This document shows positions 54,027-63,533 of a stretch of 64,000 nucleotides of DNA, piece after piece (position 1 is the first letter of the stretch; each line of letters begins with the position of its first letter). A program made the translations under genes and the position numbers. Under the pieces are notes generated by a model. That model did not search any database. It was not told the DNA's origin and saw nothing but the letters and a program-made list of their open reading frames with translations. This DNA is from DASRFA01 sp035651755 (lineage in GTDB: Bacteria > Desulfobacterota > Binatia > UBA12015), in contig DASRFA010000043.1 of assembly GCA_035651755.1 (NCBI GenBank), positions 1-64,000 of the forward strand, in the 5' to 3' direction.

Positions 54027-55721
54027 CTACTTGCAGCTCACCGAGCTTCCCGAAGCCGAGGTCTTGCAGGCGGGCGGCGCGCCGCCGGCCGCGTGGAACA
54101 TCACCTCGGCGCACTGGCCCGCCGCGGCCGCGTCGTCGCCGCCCGCGACGACGCTGACGGCGGCGGGTAGCTCCGACGGCAGCATCTGGAAGTCGCTCCC
54201 CTTCCCCGTGACGCTGACCTCCAGCACCGGAAGCGACGACTTCGAGACGTTCTTGACGACGGCGCGCACGATGCCGGGAGCGAGCGCGCCCGCGCGGTCG
54301 GCGAAGATCCAGCGGTTGCCGGCCGCGTTGACCTTCCAGCCCGGCTGGCCGCTCGCTACGACCGTGCCGCCCGGAATCCGGCGCTCGTAAACGAGGGTGC
54401 CGGTCGCATCGGACACGACGACGTCGAGGCCGTTCGCGATCGGGTCGATGGCGGGAGTGGCAGACGAGACCGCGAAGCGGCCGCTCAGCGTCAAGCGCTC
54501 GTCGCCCGCGGGATCGCCGTTCCCGCCGATCCGGAGCCGAGGCTTCTCGAGAGCGCCGCACGGCACGGGGGTGCACGCGTCGCCGCGGCAGTCGCCGTCG
54601 CCGTCCTCCTGACCGGGGTTGAACGCGTCCGGGCAGTCGTCGTCGACGTCGGCGATGCCGTCGCCATCGGCGTCGGGCAGGCCGGGCATCGCCGCGGACG
54701 CGAGCGCGCCATCCCAGGCCTTGTTCGCGCCGTCGGAGAACGGATAGATCGTGACGTGCCCGGCGTCCCAGCTCGTGAGCTGGACGCGCACGCCGCCCGC
54801 GCACGTCCCGCCTGCGCCGGGATACGTCTGCGTCACGTTGTTCGCGGAATCGGGAAAGCACGCGACCTGCGTGCCGCTCGCGCTCCACACCTGCTCGTCG
54901 GGCGTGCCCGTGCAGCCGTCGGCCGCCGCCCAGTCCGCGAATCCCTCCTGCGCGCCCGGGAAGGTCGGGTAGAAGCGACCGGGGCAGTACGCGCTGACGA
55001 CGTTCGGACCCTCGCGATAGCCGCGGAAGATGCTGACGGTGATCGGGCGCGACGGAGTGCACGTCGCGATCCCCTGCTGCGCGTCGGGAAGTGCGAGGTC
55101 GAACGAGAACGGCGCGGCCGCCGCGAAGAGGTCGGCCGCCTCGCACGCGAGCCGGTGCGTCAGGGAAGCGCCGTTCGACTCGCCGGTCACGTAGATGCGG
55201 CGATGGTCGACGTTCACGCGTTGCGAGACGTCGGCGACGACGTCTCGGACGAAGCCGACGTCGTCGTAGCCGGCGTCGTGGGCCGCGCCGCAGCAGTTGT
55301 AGGCGTTCCAGCCGCGCCCGGCGTTCGAGCTCGGATCGGTCGGATCCGGGTCGCGTCCATTGGGATACGCGACCACGAACCCGATCGCGTCCGCCTTCGC
55401 CGCGAAGCCGGACAGCGCGCGCTGCTGCGACTTGCTCGCGTCGAAGCCGTGCAGGTCGACGACGAGCGGCACGGGCCGATCACCCGACGCGCTCGCCGCC
55501 GGATACGAGCCCGGAATGTAGAGATCGTAGGCGCGGGCGGCGCCCTCGCGATCGGTGAGCGGGATGTCCGACACGAGGCCGGGCGACGGCGACGGCGCGA
55601 CGCACGTCGCGCCGGCAGTGCGGGCGACCAGCACGACCAGCAGCGCGCCCGCGCGCAGACGGCGCAGCCGTGAGCCCGATGCCGCGGGGACACGAGGAGA
55701 AGTCGTCGGCTCGACCGTCAT
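54027..55721 (-). CDS. PHB-depolymerase/feruloyl-esterase-like exported hydrolase with calcium loops
   Basis: A 564-residue exported protein. The signal segment covers about 15-38. The alpha/beta hydrolase domain has VDLHGFDASKSQQRAL, GESNGA with nucleophile Ser182, and a catalytic His candidate at 322 in DAGHVTIYP. Thrombospondin type-3-like calcium loops (DADGDGIADVDDDCPD, 350-383) and a C-terminal beta domain with two cysteines at the end follow. Family members cut polyhydroxyalkanoates or feruloyl esters outside the cell. It is divergent from the TetR gene by 123 bases. Confidence 0.9.
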   Translation of the reverse strand: MTVEPTTSPRVPAASGSRLRRLRAGALLVVLVARTAGATCVAPSPSPGLVSDIPLTDREGAARAYDLYIPGSYPAASASGDRPVPLVVDLHGFDASKSQQRALSGFAAKADAIGFVVAYPNGRDPDPTDPSSNAGRGWNAYNCCGAAHDAGYDDVGFVRDVVADVSQRVNVDHRRIYVTGESNGASLTHRLACEAADLFAAAAPFSFDLALPDAQQGIATCTPSRPITVSIFRGYREGPNVVSAYCPGRFYPTFPGAQEGFADWAAADGCTGTPDEQVWSASGTQVACFPDSANNVTQTYPGAGGTCAGGVRVQLTSWDAGHVTIYPFSDGANKAWDGALASAAMPGLPDADGDGIADVDDDCPDAFNPGQEDGDGDCRGDACTPVPCGALEKPRLRIGGNGDPAGDERLTLSGRFAVSSATPAIDPIANGLDVVVSDATGTLVYERRIPGGTVVASGQPGWKVNAAGNRWIFADRAGALAPGIVRAVVKNVSKSSLPVLEVSVTGKGSDFQMLPSELPAAVSVVAGGDDAAAAGQCAEVMFHAAGGAPPACKTSASGSSVSCK

Positions 55722-55752
55722 GGCAGCACCTCGCTTCGCATGACGGCCAATA

Positions 55753-55833
55753 ACCTACTCTTGGTATATTAGACAAGCCGGAAGTGACGGATTCACCCGA
55801 GCTCTTGACGATTCTCATTTACGGTTGGTAGGT
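55753..55833. promoter_or_regulatory. AT-rich divergent promoter with an ACCTAC/GTAGGT inverted pair
   Basis: ACCTAC (55753-55758) and GTAGGT (55828-55833) form an inverted pair in the most AT-rich part of the window, with TTGACG at 55805-55810 and TATATT at 55765-55770 nearby. TetR proteins often bind such paired sites beside their own gene. No exact operator is proven. Confidence 0.3.
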
Positions 55834-55844
55834 ATTCGGCTCAC

Positions 55845-56549
55845 ATGACGTCCCGATCGAAGGCCGCGCGCTCGGCACCGCGTCCGGGCCGGCGCAGCGC
55901 GCCGTCGGCGAAGGACCGCGCGGCGGCTCGCACCCGTCTCACCGGGCCGGATCGCCGCCGCCAGCTCCTCGCGGTCGCGCAGCAGATCCTCGCGCGCGAG
56001 GGAGCGGATCACCTGAGCCTGCCCTACCTCGCCGAGCGTGCCGGTGTCAGCAAGCCCGTCGTCTACGATCACTTCCCGACGCGCCAGGCGCTCGTGACCG
56101 CGCTCATCCGCGAGTACGCGGCGTACGTTCTCGAGAGGATATGGGCGAGCCTCGAAGGCGCGCAGGCCGACCCGGCGTCCGTCGTCCGAGCGACGACGAA
56201 GGCGTACTTCGACTGCATCGAGGAGCGCGGCATCTCGCTCGCGCGCCTCTGGGCGTCGGCCGCCGGCGACCCGGACATGGAGCACTGGCGGCAGCGCTAT
56301 CGCGACAAGCTGTACTCGCTCTTCGCGGAGACCTTCGCGCCCGCGACCGGCAGCACGGCGGAGGAGGCGAAGCTCTCGGTCGCGATGCTGATCGCCGCCT
56401 GCGAGGCGGCGATCGAGCAGTGGGAAGCCGGGCTCGCGTCGCGCGAGCTGGCCGAGGAGATGCAGGTGGAGCTCGTGCTCGCGGTGCTGCGCGTGGACCA
56501 GAGCGTCCGCGATCGGCTCGCGAAGATCCGGGAGAAATCGAAGCGATGA
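55845..56549 (+). CDS. TetR-family transcriptional regulator
   Basis: A 234-residue regulator. The N-terminal DNA-binding part runs to about residue 85: RRRQLLAVAQQILAREGADH, then LPYLAERAGVSKPVVYDHFP as the HTH. The first 30 residues are a basic extension. The ligand-binding core is helical. It overlaps the lipase-like gene (ATGA), so it may control that gene and the divergent esterase. Confidence 0.93.
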   Translation: MTSRSKAARSAPRPGRRSAPSAKDRAAARTRLTGPDRRRQLLAVAQQILAREGADHLSLPYLAERAGVSKPVVYDHFPTRQALVTALIREYAAYVLERIWASLEGAQADPASVVRATTKAYFDCIEERGISLARLWASAAGDPDMEHWRQRYRDKLYSLFAETFAPATGSTAEEAKLSVAMLIAACEAAIEQWEAGLASRELAEEMQVELVLAVLRVDQSVRDRLAKIREKSKR

Positions 56550-57565
56550 GACCGACGGCCACGCTCACGCTGTTCACCGCGCTCGTCGTGGCAATCCCGG
56601 CGTGCGGCGACGGAGTCGGGAGCGCGCCGCCGCCCGACCCGAGCCAGCCGGGACCGTACGCCGTCGGCGCGACCAGCGAGCTCTTCGTGCGCGCGTCCTC
56701 GACGACCGGCGAGCCGCGCGAGCTCGACACCGTGATCTGGTATCCCGCGCCCGCCGGCGCGAGCGGCGACGGCGATTTCCAGGGCGGCCTCCGCGACGCG
56801 CCGCTCGCGAGCGGCGGCCCCTTCCCGCTCCTCGTCTTCTCGCACGGCTCGTGCGGCGCGCCCGGTCAATCGAAGTTCCTGACGACGCGCCTCGCCTCGT
56901 ACGGGTTCGTCGTCGCCGCGCCGCCGCACCCCGGGAACACGATCTTCGACGGCGCGACGCCGGACCGCTGCCTCAACCCCGTCAACCTCGTCGATCCCTT
57001 CCGGAACCGCCCGGGCGACGTCGAGTTCACGATCGACCGGATGCTGGCCCTCTCCGCCGGCGACGGCCGCTTCGCCGGCGCGATCGACGCGAGCCAGGTC
57101 GGCATCTTCGGGCACTCGTTCGGCGGCCAGACCGTGGTGCGGGTCGCGGCGGAGGACGCGCGGGTCCGCGCGGTGCTCGCGCTCGCACCCGGAGCGTCGG
57201 CGATCGTCCTGCCGCAAGCGGACGCAATCGGCGTGCCGGCGATGATCCAGGGCGGACAAAAGGACACGGTCGCGCCGTTCGCACAGAACCAGCAGGCGCT
57301 CTACGACCGCCTCCGCGCGCCGCGCTTCCTCGTCCAGATCCTGAACACCGGCCACTTTGCGTTCGCCGACGCGTGCCTCTCGCCGACCGGCACGACGTAT
57401 CCCGACTGCGCCGCCGGAACCCTGTCGCAGGAAGACGCGCACGCGCTCGTCGTTCGCTTCGCGGTGCCGTTCTTCGAGACGTACCTCGCCGGTGACCGGC
57501 GCTGGGCGTCGCTGCTCGCTCCGGACCAGCTACCCGACGGCGTCGTCTACGTCGCGGACCCGTAG
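56546..57565 (+). CDS. Lipoprotein alpha/beta hydrolase (lipase/PAF-acetylhydrolase-like)
   Basis: A 339-residue lipoprotein: signal peptide with lipobox VAIPAC (Cys21-like position) leads the hydrolase. FSHGSCGAPGQ is the oxyanion motif, GHSFGG holds the nucleophile Ser191, and NTGHFAFADACL supplies His. Cysteines at DRCLN and ACLSPTGTTYPDC suggest disulfides. The family includes platelet-activating-factor acetylhydrolases and lipases. ATG overlaps the TetR stop; cotranscription is likely. Confidence 0.9.
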   Translation: MRPTATLTLFTALVVAIPACGDGVGSAPPPDPSQPGPYAVGATSELFVRASSTTGEPRELDTVIWYPAPAGASGDGDFQGGLRDAPLASGGPFPLLVFSHGSCGAPGQSKFLTTRLASYGFVVAAPPHPGNTIFDGATPDRCLNPVNLVDPFRNRPGDVEFTIDRMLALSAGDGRFAGAIDASQVGIFGHSFGGQTVVRVAAEDARVRAVLALAPGASAIVLPQADAIGVPAMIQGGQKDTVAPFAQNQQALYDRLRAPRFLVQILNTGHFAFADACLSPTGTTYPDCAAGTLSQEDAHALVVRFAVPFFETYLAGDRRWASLLAPDQLPDGVVYVADP

Positions 57566-57683
57566 GGCGCGCCGCCCGCCCTGCTCCTCGAGCGGCCGCA
57601 TCGCTCGACACGCGACCATCTCCACCCCACGCGAGACGCAGGGACGCACCGCAACCCGCCCGATTTGCGACGCCGCGATCGAC

Positions 57684-58073
57684 TCACGCCGGGCGACTGC
57701 GCCTCCGTGCCGGCTTGCCCGGCCGCGCCGCGTGGCGCTCCCCGATCGCTCGCCGGTGGCCGCGACGCCGCGACGCGGCGGAGGCGCTGCTCGACGTCGT
57801 CGCGATCCGCGTGACGGCCGCGCCGGCATCCTGGAGGGGCCGTCCCACCCATTCGTAGGCCGACCGGCCAAGCTCCCAGCCACCCGCGAGCGCGCGCTCC
57901 GCGACGGCTCGCGATCCGCGATACGCCGCGATTCCCGTGTTCAGCGTCGCGTCGGCCACGGTCGCGGTGGCGCCGAACGCGATCGGGGCGATCCACGCGC
58001 CGGCGACGACCGCGCCCGCGCCCACCGCGATGCCAGCGACGAAACTACCTGTAATCGATTCCACGATTGCCAC
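57684..58073 (-). CDS. Small glycine-rich membrane-associated protein (DUF5132-like) beside a P-type ATPase
   Basis: A 129-residue protein with a Gly/Ala-zipper helix (SFVAGIAVGAGAVVAGAWIA) and a basic tail rich in Arg/Ala/Ser. The layout recalls small DUF5132 proteins found beside P-type ATPases, but I cannot prove that by eye. The GTG at 58073 is supported by GGAGG about 7 bases upstream. It follows the ATPase stop by 184 bases, on the same strand. Function unknown. Confidence 0.65.
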   Translation of the reverse strand: MAIVESITGSFVAGIAVGAGAVVAGAWIAPIAFGATATVADATLNTGIAAYRGSRAVAERALAGGWELGRSAYEWVGRPLQDAGAAVTRIATTSSSASAASRRRGHRRAIGERHAARPGKPARRRSRPA

Positions 58074-58257
58074 GGAGATCCTCCGATCGGCGGCGAAACG
58101 GCCGTCGGCAGACGTGCGAGCTGCGACGTCCGGCACCCGCGTCGACGTCGCATTGTCGTTGCAGGGGCCATGCCACCCGACCCCGTTTGACGCCGGTCAC
58201 GATCGGGCTGGCTCTCGCCACGACCGGCATGACGGCGTTGAGCCGATGGTTTTCGGA

Positions 58258-61200
58258 TCAGGCCGTTGCCGAAAGGACGGCGGAGCGCTCGCGGTCCGGC
58301 GCGGGTTCGGTTCCCGTCGCGGCCAGCCACGTGGAGAGCGACGCCATGCGGCTCACGGACGTCGACACGAGGTCGAGGATCGCGTCCGCGGCACCGGGCG
58401 CGACGCGCGGCACGACGAGCGACGCGCCAGTCGCGAGCGCGCTCGACCCGAGCACGATGCCCCAGCCGATCGGGCCGAGCGGCGTGCACCCGACGAGCTG
58501 ACTCAGGCCGGGGGTCTGCACCACCGCCGCGGTCGCGACGAAGGAAGCCGCGCTCGCGACGATCACCGTGGGGCTTCTCCCCGTCACGAGTACCGTCTGC
58601 CCGAGCTGCGACGTGACGAGCGTCGCGAACGCGATCGTGCTGGCGCGCTGCGCACGCCCGGTCGCGCGCGCCGCGAGCCAGGCGGCGGTCGTGCCGCCGG
58701 CGGTCGCGAGCGCTCGCCACACGATGTCGCGCTCGAGCGGCCGCCCGAGCGACGCCTCCGGTCCCTCCGCGAGCAGCTGCTCGGGCGCGATGAAGCGCGG
58801 CGGCCGCACCGCGGTCGCGAGCGCGGGCGCCGCGTCCGTGAGCAGGTTCACCATGAGGAGCTGGCGGGCGTTCAGGGGCGACGCTCCGGTCGCGAGAGCG
58901 CCGGCGAGGATGAACGTGAGCTCGCCGAGGTTGCCGCCGACGAGGAGCGAGATCGCGTCGCGCACCGAGGACCACATCGCCCGACCCTCGAGGATCGCGT
59001 CGACGAGCGTCTCGACGCGGTCGTCGGTGATGACGACGTCGGCCGCGCTGCGGGCCGCCGGCGTCGCGCGCTCGCCGATCGCGATCCCGACGTGCGCGAG
59101 GCGGATCGCGGGCGCGTCGTTCGCGCCGTCCCCCGTCATGCCGACGACGTGGCCGGTACGCTGGTACGCCTGCACGAGGCGCGCCTTGTGCGCGGGCGTG
59201 AGGCGCGCGAGCACGACCGCGGTGGGCAGGTGTGCTTCGAGCTCGTCATCGCTCATGGCGTCGATGTCGGCGCCGGTCAGCACCCCATCCTCGCCGATCA
59301 GTCCCAGGTCGGCCGCGATCTTCTGCGCGGTGCTCGGGTGGTCGCCGGTCATCATCGCGACCCGCACGCCGGCCTTCCGGAGCGCCTTCAGCGCGGGCGG
59401 CGCCGTCGAGCGCACGGGGTCGCTCAAGGCGACGAAGCCGCGCAACGCGAGGTCGCGCACGTGCTCGTCGGCGAGCGAGCCGTTCGTCTTCGCTTCGCGC
59501 TCGGCTACGGCGAGGACGCGGAGGCCCTTCCGCGCCATGCGATGTGCCTCGCCTTCGAGCTGGGCACGGGTTCGCGCCGACAGCGCGGTCGTCTTCTTCC
59601 CGTGCCGCCACCTGGTGCAGCGCGCGAGGACGAGCTCGGGCGCGCCCTTCACGCACAGCTGGTAGCCCGCGCCCCAGCGCCCGATCGCCGCGTGGTAGCC
59701 ACGCGACGACTCGAACGGCAGCTCTGCGGCCGGCTCCCACGACGGCTTTGCGCGGCCGCGCGGCGCATCCTCGGCTTCGTCGATACCCGCCTCCTCGGCG
59801 CCGGTGCGAAGCGCCCCGTCCGTCAGGTGCGGCAAGGAGCGGCCCTTCTTCGGCACCGGGGTCGCGCGGAGCGCGAGGGCGACGATCGCACGGGCCTCTT
59901 CGCCGAGCCCGCGCTTCGTCGATGATCCGACCGAGCCGCCGGCGCCTTCGATCCGCTGCTCGTGCTTCCCGTCGGAGACCGCCGTCAGGTGGATCCGGCC
60001 CTCGGTCAGGGTGCCGGTCTTGTCGAGGCACACGACGTCGAGCCGACCCAGAGCTTCCACCGCGCGCGCGTTCTTCACGAGCGCGCCGCGCCGCGAGAGC
60101 CGGCGCGCGGAAGCGAGCTGCGCCATCGTGGCGATCATCGGCAGCCCCTCGGGGAGCGCCGCGACCGCGAGCCCGACCGCGGACCCGACGACCTCGCCGA
60201 TCGGCCGGCTGCGGAGGAGGCTGCTCGCCGCGATCGCCGCACCGCTCGCGATCGCGACCGGGCTCGTGAAGCTCAGCAGTGATTTGAGGCGCACCTCGAC
60301 GCCGCTCGGCGGCGGCTCGGCGGTGCGGAAGGTCGCCGCTCCGGCCTCGGTGTCGTCCCCCACCGCGGTCACCACCGCGCGTGCGCGCCCGGCCGCGATC
60401 GACGTGCCCGCGTACAGCATGCTGTGGCGCTCCGCGATCGCGGCCGCCTTGCTCGGGCTCGGATCCTTCCGGACCGGAAGCGACTCGCCGGTGAGGCTCG
60501 ACTCGTCCGTCTCGAGGTCGTGCGCGCTCAGCAGCCGGCAATCCGCCGGTACGGCGTCGCCCGCCTGCAGCTTCACCACGTCGCCAGGGACGAGGTCGTC
60601 CGCGTCACAGATGCGCTCGCTGCCGTCCCGCAGCACCCGCACGCGCTGCGGCTGGCTCTTGTGCAGCGCATCGACCGCGTCTTCCGACCGCACGCGCTGC
60701 ACCGCGCCGACGACCGCGTCGACCGCGGCGACCGTCCCGACCATCACGGCGTCCGCGATCGAGCCGGCGACCGCCGACAGCGCCGCGGCGATCCCGAGGA
60801 CCGGAGTGAGGGGATTCGCGAGCTCGTCGGCCCCCGCCGCGAGGTAGCGCAGCGGCGCCGACACGGGCGCCGCGCCCCGCCGTCGTCGCCGGCGCGCCTC
60901 CTCGGCGCCGAGGCCGTCCTGCGACGTCTTCAGGGCGGACAGCACGTCGTCGCGCGACATCGCGTGCCATGGCGTGGAATCGCGACGTGGCGGGAGCGGC
61001 GACGTTCCGTGCCGTGCCGCGACCCGGATGCCGTTCAGCATCGACAGGAGGCTCGCGAGGTCGAGCGTCCGGGACACGGCCGTCGTGGTCTCCCAGCGGA
61101 GGCCGCCGATGGCGAGGATGAGACCCATCGCGGCCGAGCATTCGGCGATCGCGACCCCCTGCGATGCGACCTCGCGCGCGAGCGGCACCGCGTCGAGCAG

Positions 61201-62511
61201 CGTCACCACGTCGTGCAGGAACTCGCCGCAGAGGACGTGACAGCCCCACGGGACCGATCGGCCGCTGCGGATGCCGACGACGAGATCGCTGGCCGCGAGC
61301 CAGTCCGCCTCGGCGGATCGCACCGTGCAGACGACCTTGCCGGCTCGTCGGAGCTCGTCGATCGCGCCCGGCCGCGCCTCGACGACGCGCTCCCCGCCGA
61401 GCGCCGAGCGCAGCCACGGCGCGGTCGCCGTCACCCGGGCATCGACGCCGGCGCGGCGGGCGACCGTGAAAACCGACTCGAGGTCCGGGTCGAGCGCCTG
61501 CGACCCGCGCCGGGAGGCGAGATGGCCGTCGATGACGAGCGTATCGACGCGATCCAGCAGGCGAAGCGCGTCGGGGTCGAGGACGAGGATCCCGCGCGCC
61601 GCGAGCAGGCGCGAGAGCCAGGCGGCGAACGCATGGCGCGCGACGTGCGCCGGCCGCGGCGAGCCCCCGACGAGCGTGGCGGTCGCCGCCGCGATGCTGC
61701 CGGTCGCGGCCACTCCGGCTCCGAAGGCTCCGAGCGATCCGTAGAGCGCCTGCTCCGAGTAGCGCTCGATCGGGCCGGGCGGAACGGATCTCGTCCGGCG
61801 TAGCCCTTCGCAGGGCGGCTCGTCCTTCGCCACCTCTCCGAAGAGCTCCGACTCGAGATCGAGCCACGCGCGCCGGCGAGCCAGGAGCTCCGCGAGGAAG
61901 AGGGAGCGGTAGCCGATGTCGATCAGAGGCCCGAGCGGCGCTCGGGCCAGGCCTTGGACCACCGCTCCCGCGAGCGAGAGCCCGAGGTCGCTCATCTCCT
62001 CGCCGACGACGCTCTCGAGCATGCCGCGGAGCTGCGGCGACCCGCGGAGAGCGGTGACCATCGCCAGGAAGTCGACGTGGACCGGGCGGACGGCCGCGCC
62101 CACCATCCGGCCGATGAGGGCCGTCCAGAGCGCCGCGCCGTCGACGGCGATCTCGAGTCCGACGCGCGCGATCGGTGCGGCGTCGCCCGGATGCTCGACG
62201 CGATCGCGCCGGAAGCCGTCTTCCTGTTTGCAAACGACCGCCTCGGCCTCGGCCACCAGGCGAATCACGGTCTCGAGATCGATGCGGTCGGGATCGAACT
62301 CGACGACCGCGCGCGAGAGCACGGCGTTCACGTGGACCGCCGCGACGCCGCCTCGCTTGAGCGCTCCGCGCACGCGATCGCAGAACTCTCCGAACCGATC
62401 GCGAGGGATGCGACGGATCTCGACGTGCGCACGCGTTCCGGCCGATGCGGTGCGCCGGCGTCTCGGGTCGATCGCCTCGAGGACCGGGAGAACCGAACTT
62501 CCGAGCTGCAT
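58258..62511 (-). CDS. Giant P-type ATPase with a degenerate duplicated N-terminal half
   Basis: A 1417-residue cation-pump-like ATPase, much longer than the usual 700-1000. The C-terminal half (from about 590) is complete: TGES (SSLTGESLP), ALPEGLPM membrane motif, DKTGTLT with phosphorylated Asp830, KGAPE, MTGDHPSTAQ and MTGDGANDAP. The N-terminal half appears to be a decayed copy: residues near 320-345 align to the phosphorylation segment, but DKTGTL has become DGHL (Asp328-Gly329). Mycobacterial CtpI-type pumps have similar long N-termini. ATG at 62511 has GGGGG upstream. The transported ion is unknown. Confidence 0.9.
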   Translation of the reverse strand: MQLGSSVLPVLEAIDPRRRRTASAGTRAHVEIRRIPRDRFGEFCDRVRGALKRGGVAAVHVNAVLSRAVVEFDPDRIDLETVIRLVAEAEAVVCKQEDGFRRDRVEHPGDAAPIARVGLEIAVDGAALWTALIGRMVGAAVRPVHVDFLAMVTALRGSPQLRGMLESVVGEEMSDLGLSLAGAVVQGLARAPLGPLIDIGYRSLFLAELLARRRAWLDLESELFGEVAKDEPPCEGLRRTRSVPPGPIERYSEQALYGSLGAFGAGVAATGSIAAATATLVGGSPRPAHVARHAFAAWLSRLLAARGILVLDPDALRLLDRVDTLVIDGHLASRRGSQALDPDLESVFTVARRAGVDARVTATAPWLRSALGGERVVEARPGAIDELRRAGKVVCTVRSAEADWLAASDLVVGIRSGRSVPWGCHVLCGEFLHDVVTLLDAVPLAREVASQGVAIAECSAAMGLILAIGGLRWETTTAVSRTLDLASLLSMLNGIRVAARHGTSPLPPRRDSTPWHAMSRDDVLSALKTSQDGLGAEEARRRRRRGAAPVSAPLRYLAAGADELANPLTPVLGIAAALSAVAGSIADAVMVGTVAAVDAVVGAVQRVRSEDAVDALHKSQPQRVRVLRDGSERICDADDLVPGDVVKLQAGDAVPADCRLLSAHDLETDESSLTGESLPVRKDPSPSKAAAIAERHSMLYAGTSIAAGRARAVVTAVGDDTEAGAATFRTAEPPPSGVEVRLKSLLSFTSPVAIASGAAIAASSLLRSRPIGEVVGSAVGLAVAALPEGLPMIATMAQLASARRLSRRGALVKNARAVEALGRLDVVCLDKTGTLTEGRIHLTAVSDGKHEQRIEGAGGSVGSSTKRGLGEEARAIVALALRATPVPKKGRSLPHLTDGALRTGAEEAGIDEAEDAPRGRAKPSWEPAAELPFESSRGYHAAIGRWGAGYQLCVKGAPELVLARCTRWRHGKKTTALSARTRAQLEGEAHRMARKGLRVLAVAEREAKTNGSLADEHVRDLALRGFVALSDPVRSTAPPALKALRKAGVRVAMMTGDHPSTAQKIAADLGLIGEDGVLTGADIDAMSDDELEAHLPTAVVLARLTPAHKARLVQAYQRTGHVVGMTGDGANDAPAIRLAHVGIAIGERATPAARSAADVVITDDRVETLVDAILEGRAMWSSVRDAISLLVGGNLGELTFILAGALATGASPLNARQLLMVNLLTDAAPALATAVRPPRFIAPEQLLAEGPEASLGRPLERDIVWRALATAGGTTAAWLAARATGRAQRASTIAFATLVTSQLGQTVLVTGRSPTVIVASAASFVATAAVVQTPGLSQLVGCTPLGPIGWGIVLGSSALATGASLVVPRVAPGAADAILDLVSTSVSRMASLSTWLAATGTEPAPDRERSAVLSATA

Positions 62512-63218
62512 TTTGACCCCCGAGGACTTCGAACCGCCGTTCCTACGCGATCGCGACGGCGACGGCCCGACGATCCTCGTCGCCGGCGATCGTCGACGCC
62601 GAGCTCGCGCGACCACCGACAAGCAAAAGAGCAGCCGCTCGCGACGCCGGTCGCGTGGCCGTCGCCGCGCGGGCAGCGCGGCGTTTGATTCTCGACATTG
62701 AAAAAGCGACGTGCGTGCGATTCGCAGTTACTACAGGGGCGGCTGGGAGCCGCGTCGTACGCTTCCGTGCATCGACGCCCACATGGCGGCAAGCTTCGCG
62801 CGCGTTGTCACGATATGTTCATTTTCCTTTCCGAGGAAGCCGTCTCAGAATGAATACACCGATCGGTGCGGCTGCGAGCCGGCGACGCGCCGGCCTGCTG
62901 GCAATCGCGACCGCTCTCTCCTCGTGCGCGTCGGTCGCTGCCTGTTCCCCGCTCGTCCGTCCGAACGCTTGAAAGGGTCCAGGCGCGCGAACGCCGCATC
63001 CGCGAGCACTTCGTGCCGCATCGACGTGCCTTGACGGATCCGTGCGACGGCTCTGCGTACCCACGGTTGCGGATTCGTGAACGTTCGGCGGCGCGTGAGC
63101 GTAGCGTTGGGATCGACCTTCGCTGCTCGCCGGCGTGACCGTTCCGTGAAATCGACGACGCGGTGATTGACGCGCCACACCCCGCTCCGTACCGGTCATG
63201 CGAGAAGGAGAAAGACGC
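62512..63218. other. Long gene-free stretch upstream of the ATPase
   Basis: About 700 bases between the divergent ATPase and small membrane protein genes. Bases 62690-62850 are AT-richer than average and probably hold the ATPase promoter, but I cannot fix -35/-10 boxes. No gene with a Shine-Dalgarno is seen. Confidence 0.5.
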
Positions 63219-63533
63219 ATGATCTTGACGTCAGGGTTCGTCGCATCGCCCGCCACTTCGCGGCTCGTCGTCGCGTGCGCGGGATACCCGGCCCTCGTGC
63301 TCGCAATCGCCGTCGGCGTGAGCGCCCTCGTCGTGCTGATCGCCGGCCTCGCAGGCGGGCGCCGCGGCTTGTGGTCACCGCCCGACGGAAGCAGCGCGCG
63401 CGAGCGCGGGCTTCCCGCTTCTCGGACGTCGCCGGGCGGCGCCCTTGCCCGCGGGCGTCCGGTGCGCGGAGGCGGGCTCTCGGGCGGCGGGCGAGTGGCG
63501 TGCGGCGGAGCCGCGCGAGCGTTCGCGCGATGA
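63219..63533 (+). CDS. Small single-helix membrane protein
   Basis: A 104-residue protein with one membrane helix (residues 15-45, VVACAGYPALVLAIAVGVSA) and an Arg/Gly-rich tail. AAGGAG 9 bases upstream of the ATG supports this start over an ATG at 63198. Its stop overlaps the start of the next gene (ATGA). No family is recognised. Confidence 0.6.
   Translation: MILTSGFVASPATSRLVVACAGYPALVLAIAVGVSALVVLIAGLAGGRRGLWSPPDGSSARERGLPASRTSPGGALARGRPVRGGGLSGGGRVACGGAARAFAR

Noticed and set aside
59232..61803. Long plus-strand frames opposite the P-type ATPase
   Set aside because: Arg/Ala-rich shadows; the minus strand has all pump motifs.
62512..63218. Short frames in the ATPase upstream gap
   Set aside because: No Shine-Dalgarno or recognisable domain; overlapping frames on both strands are typical of GC-rich chance.
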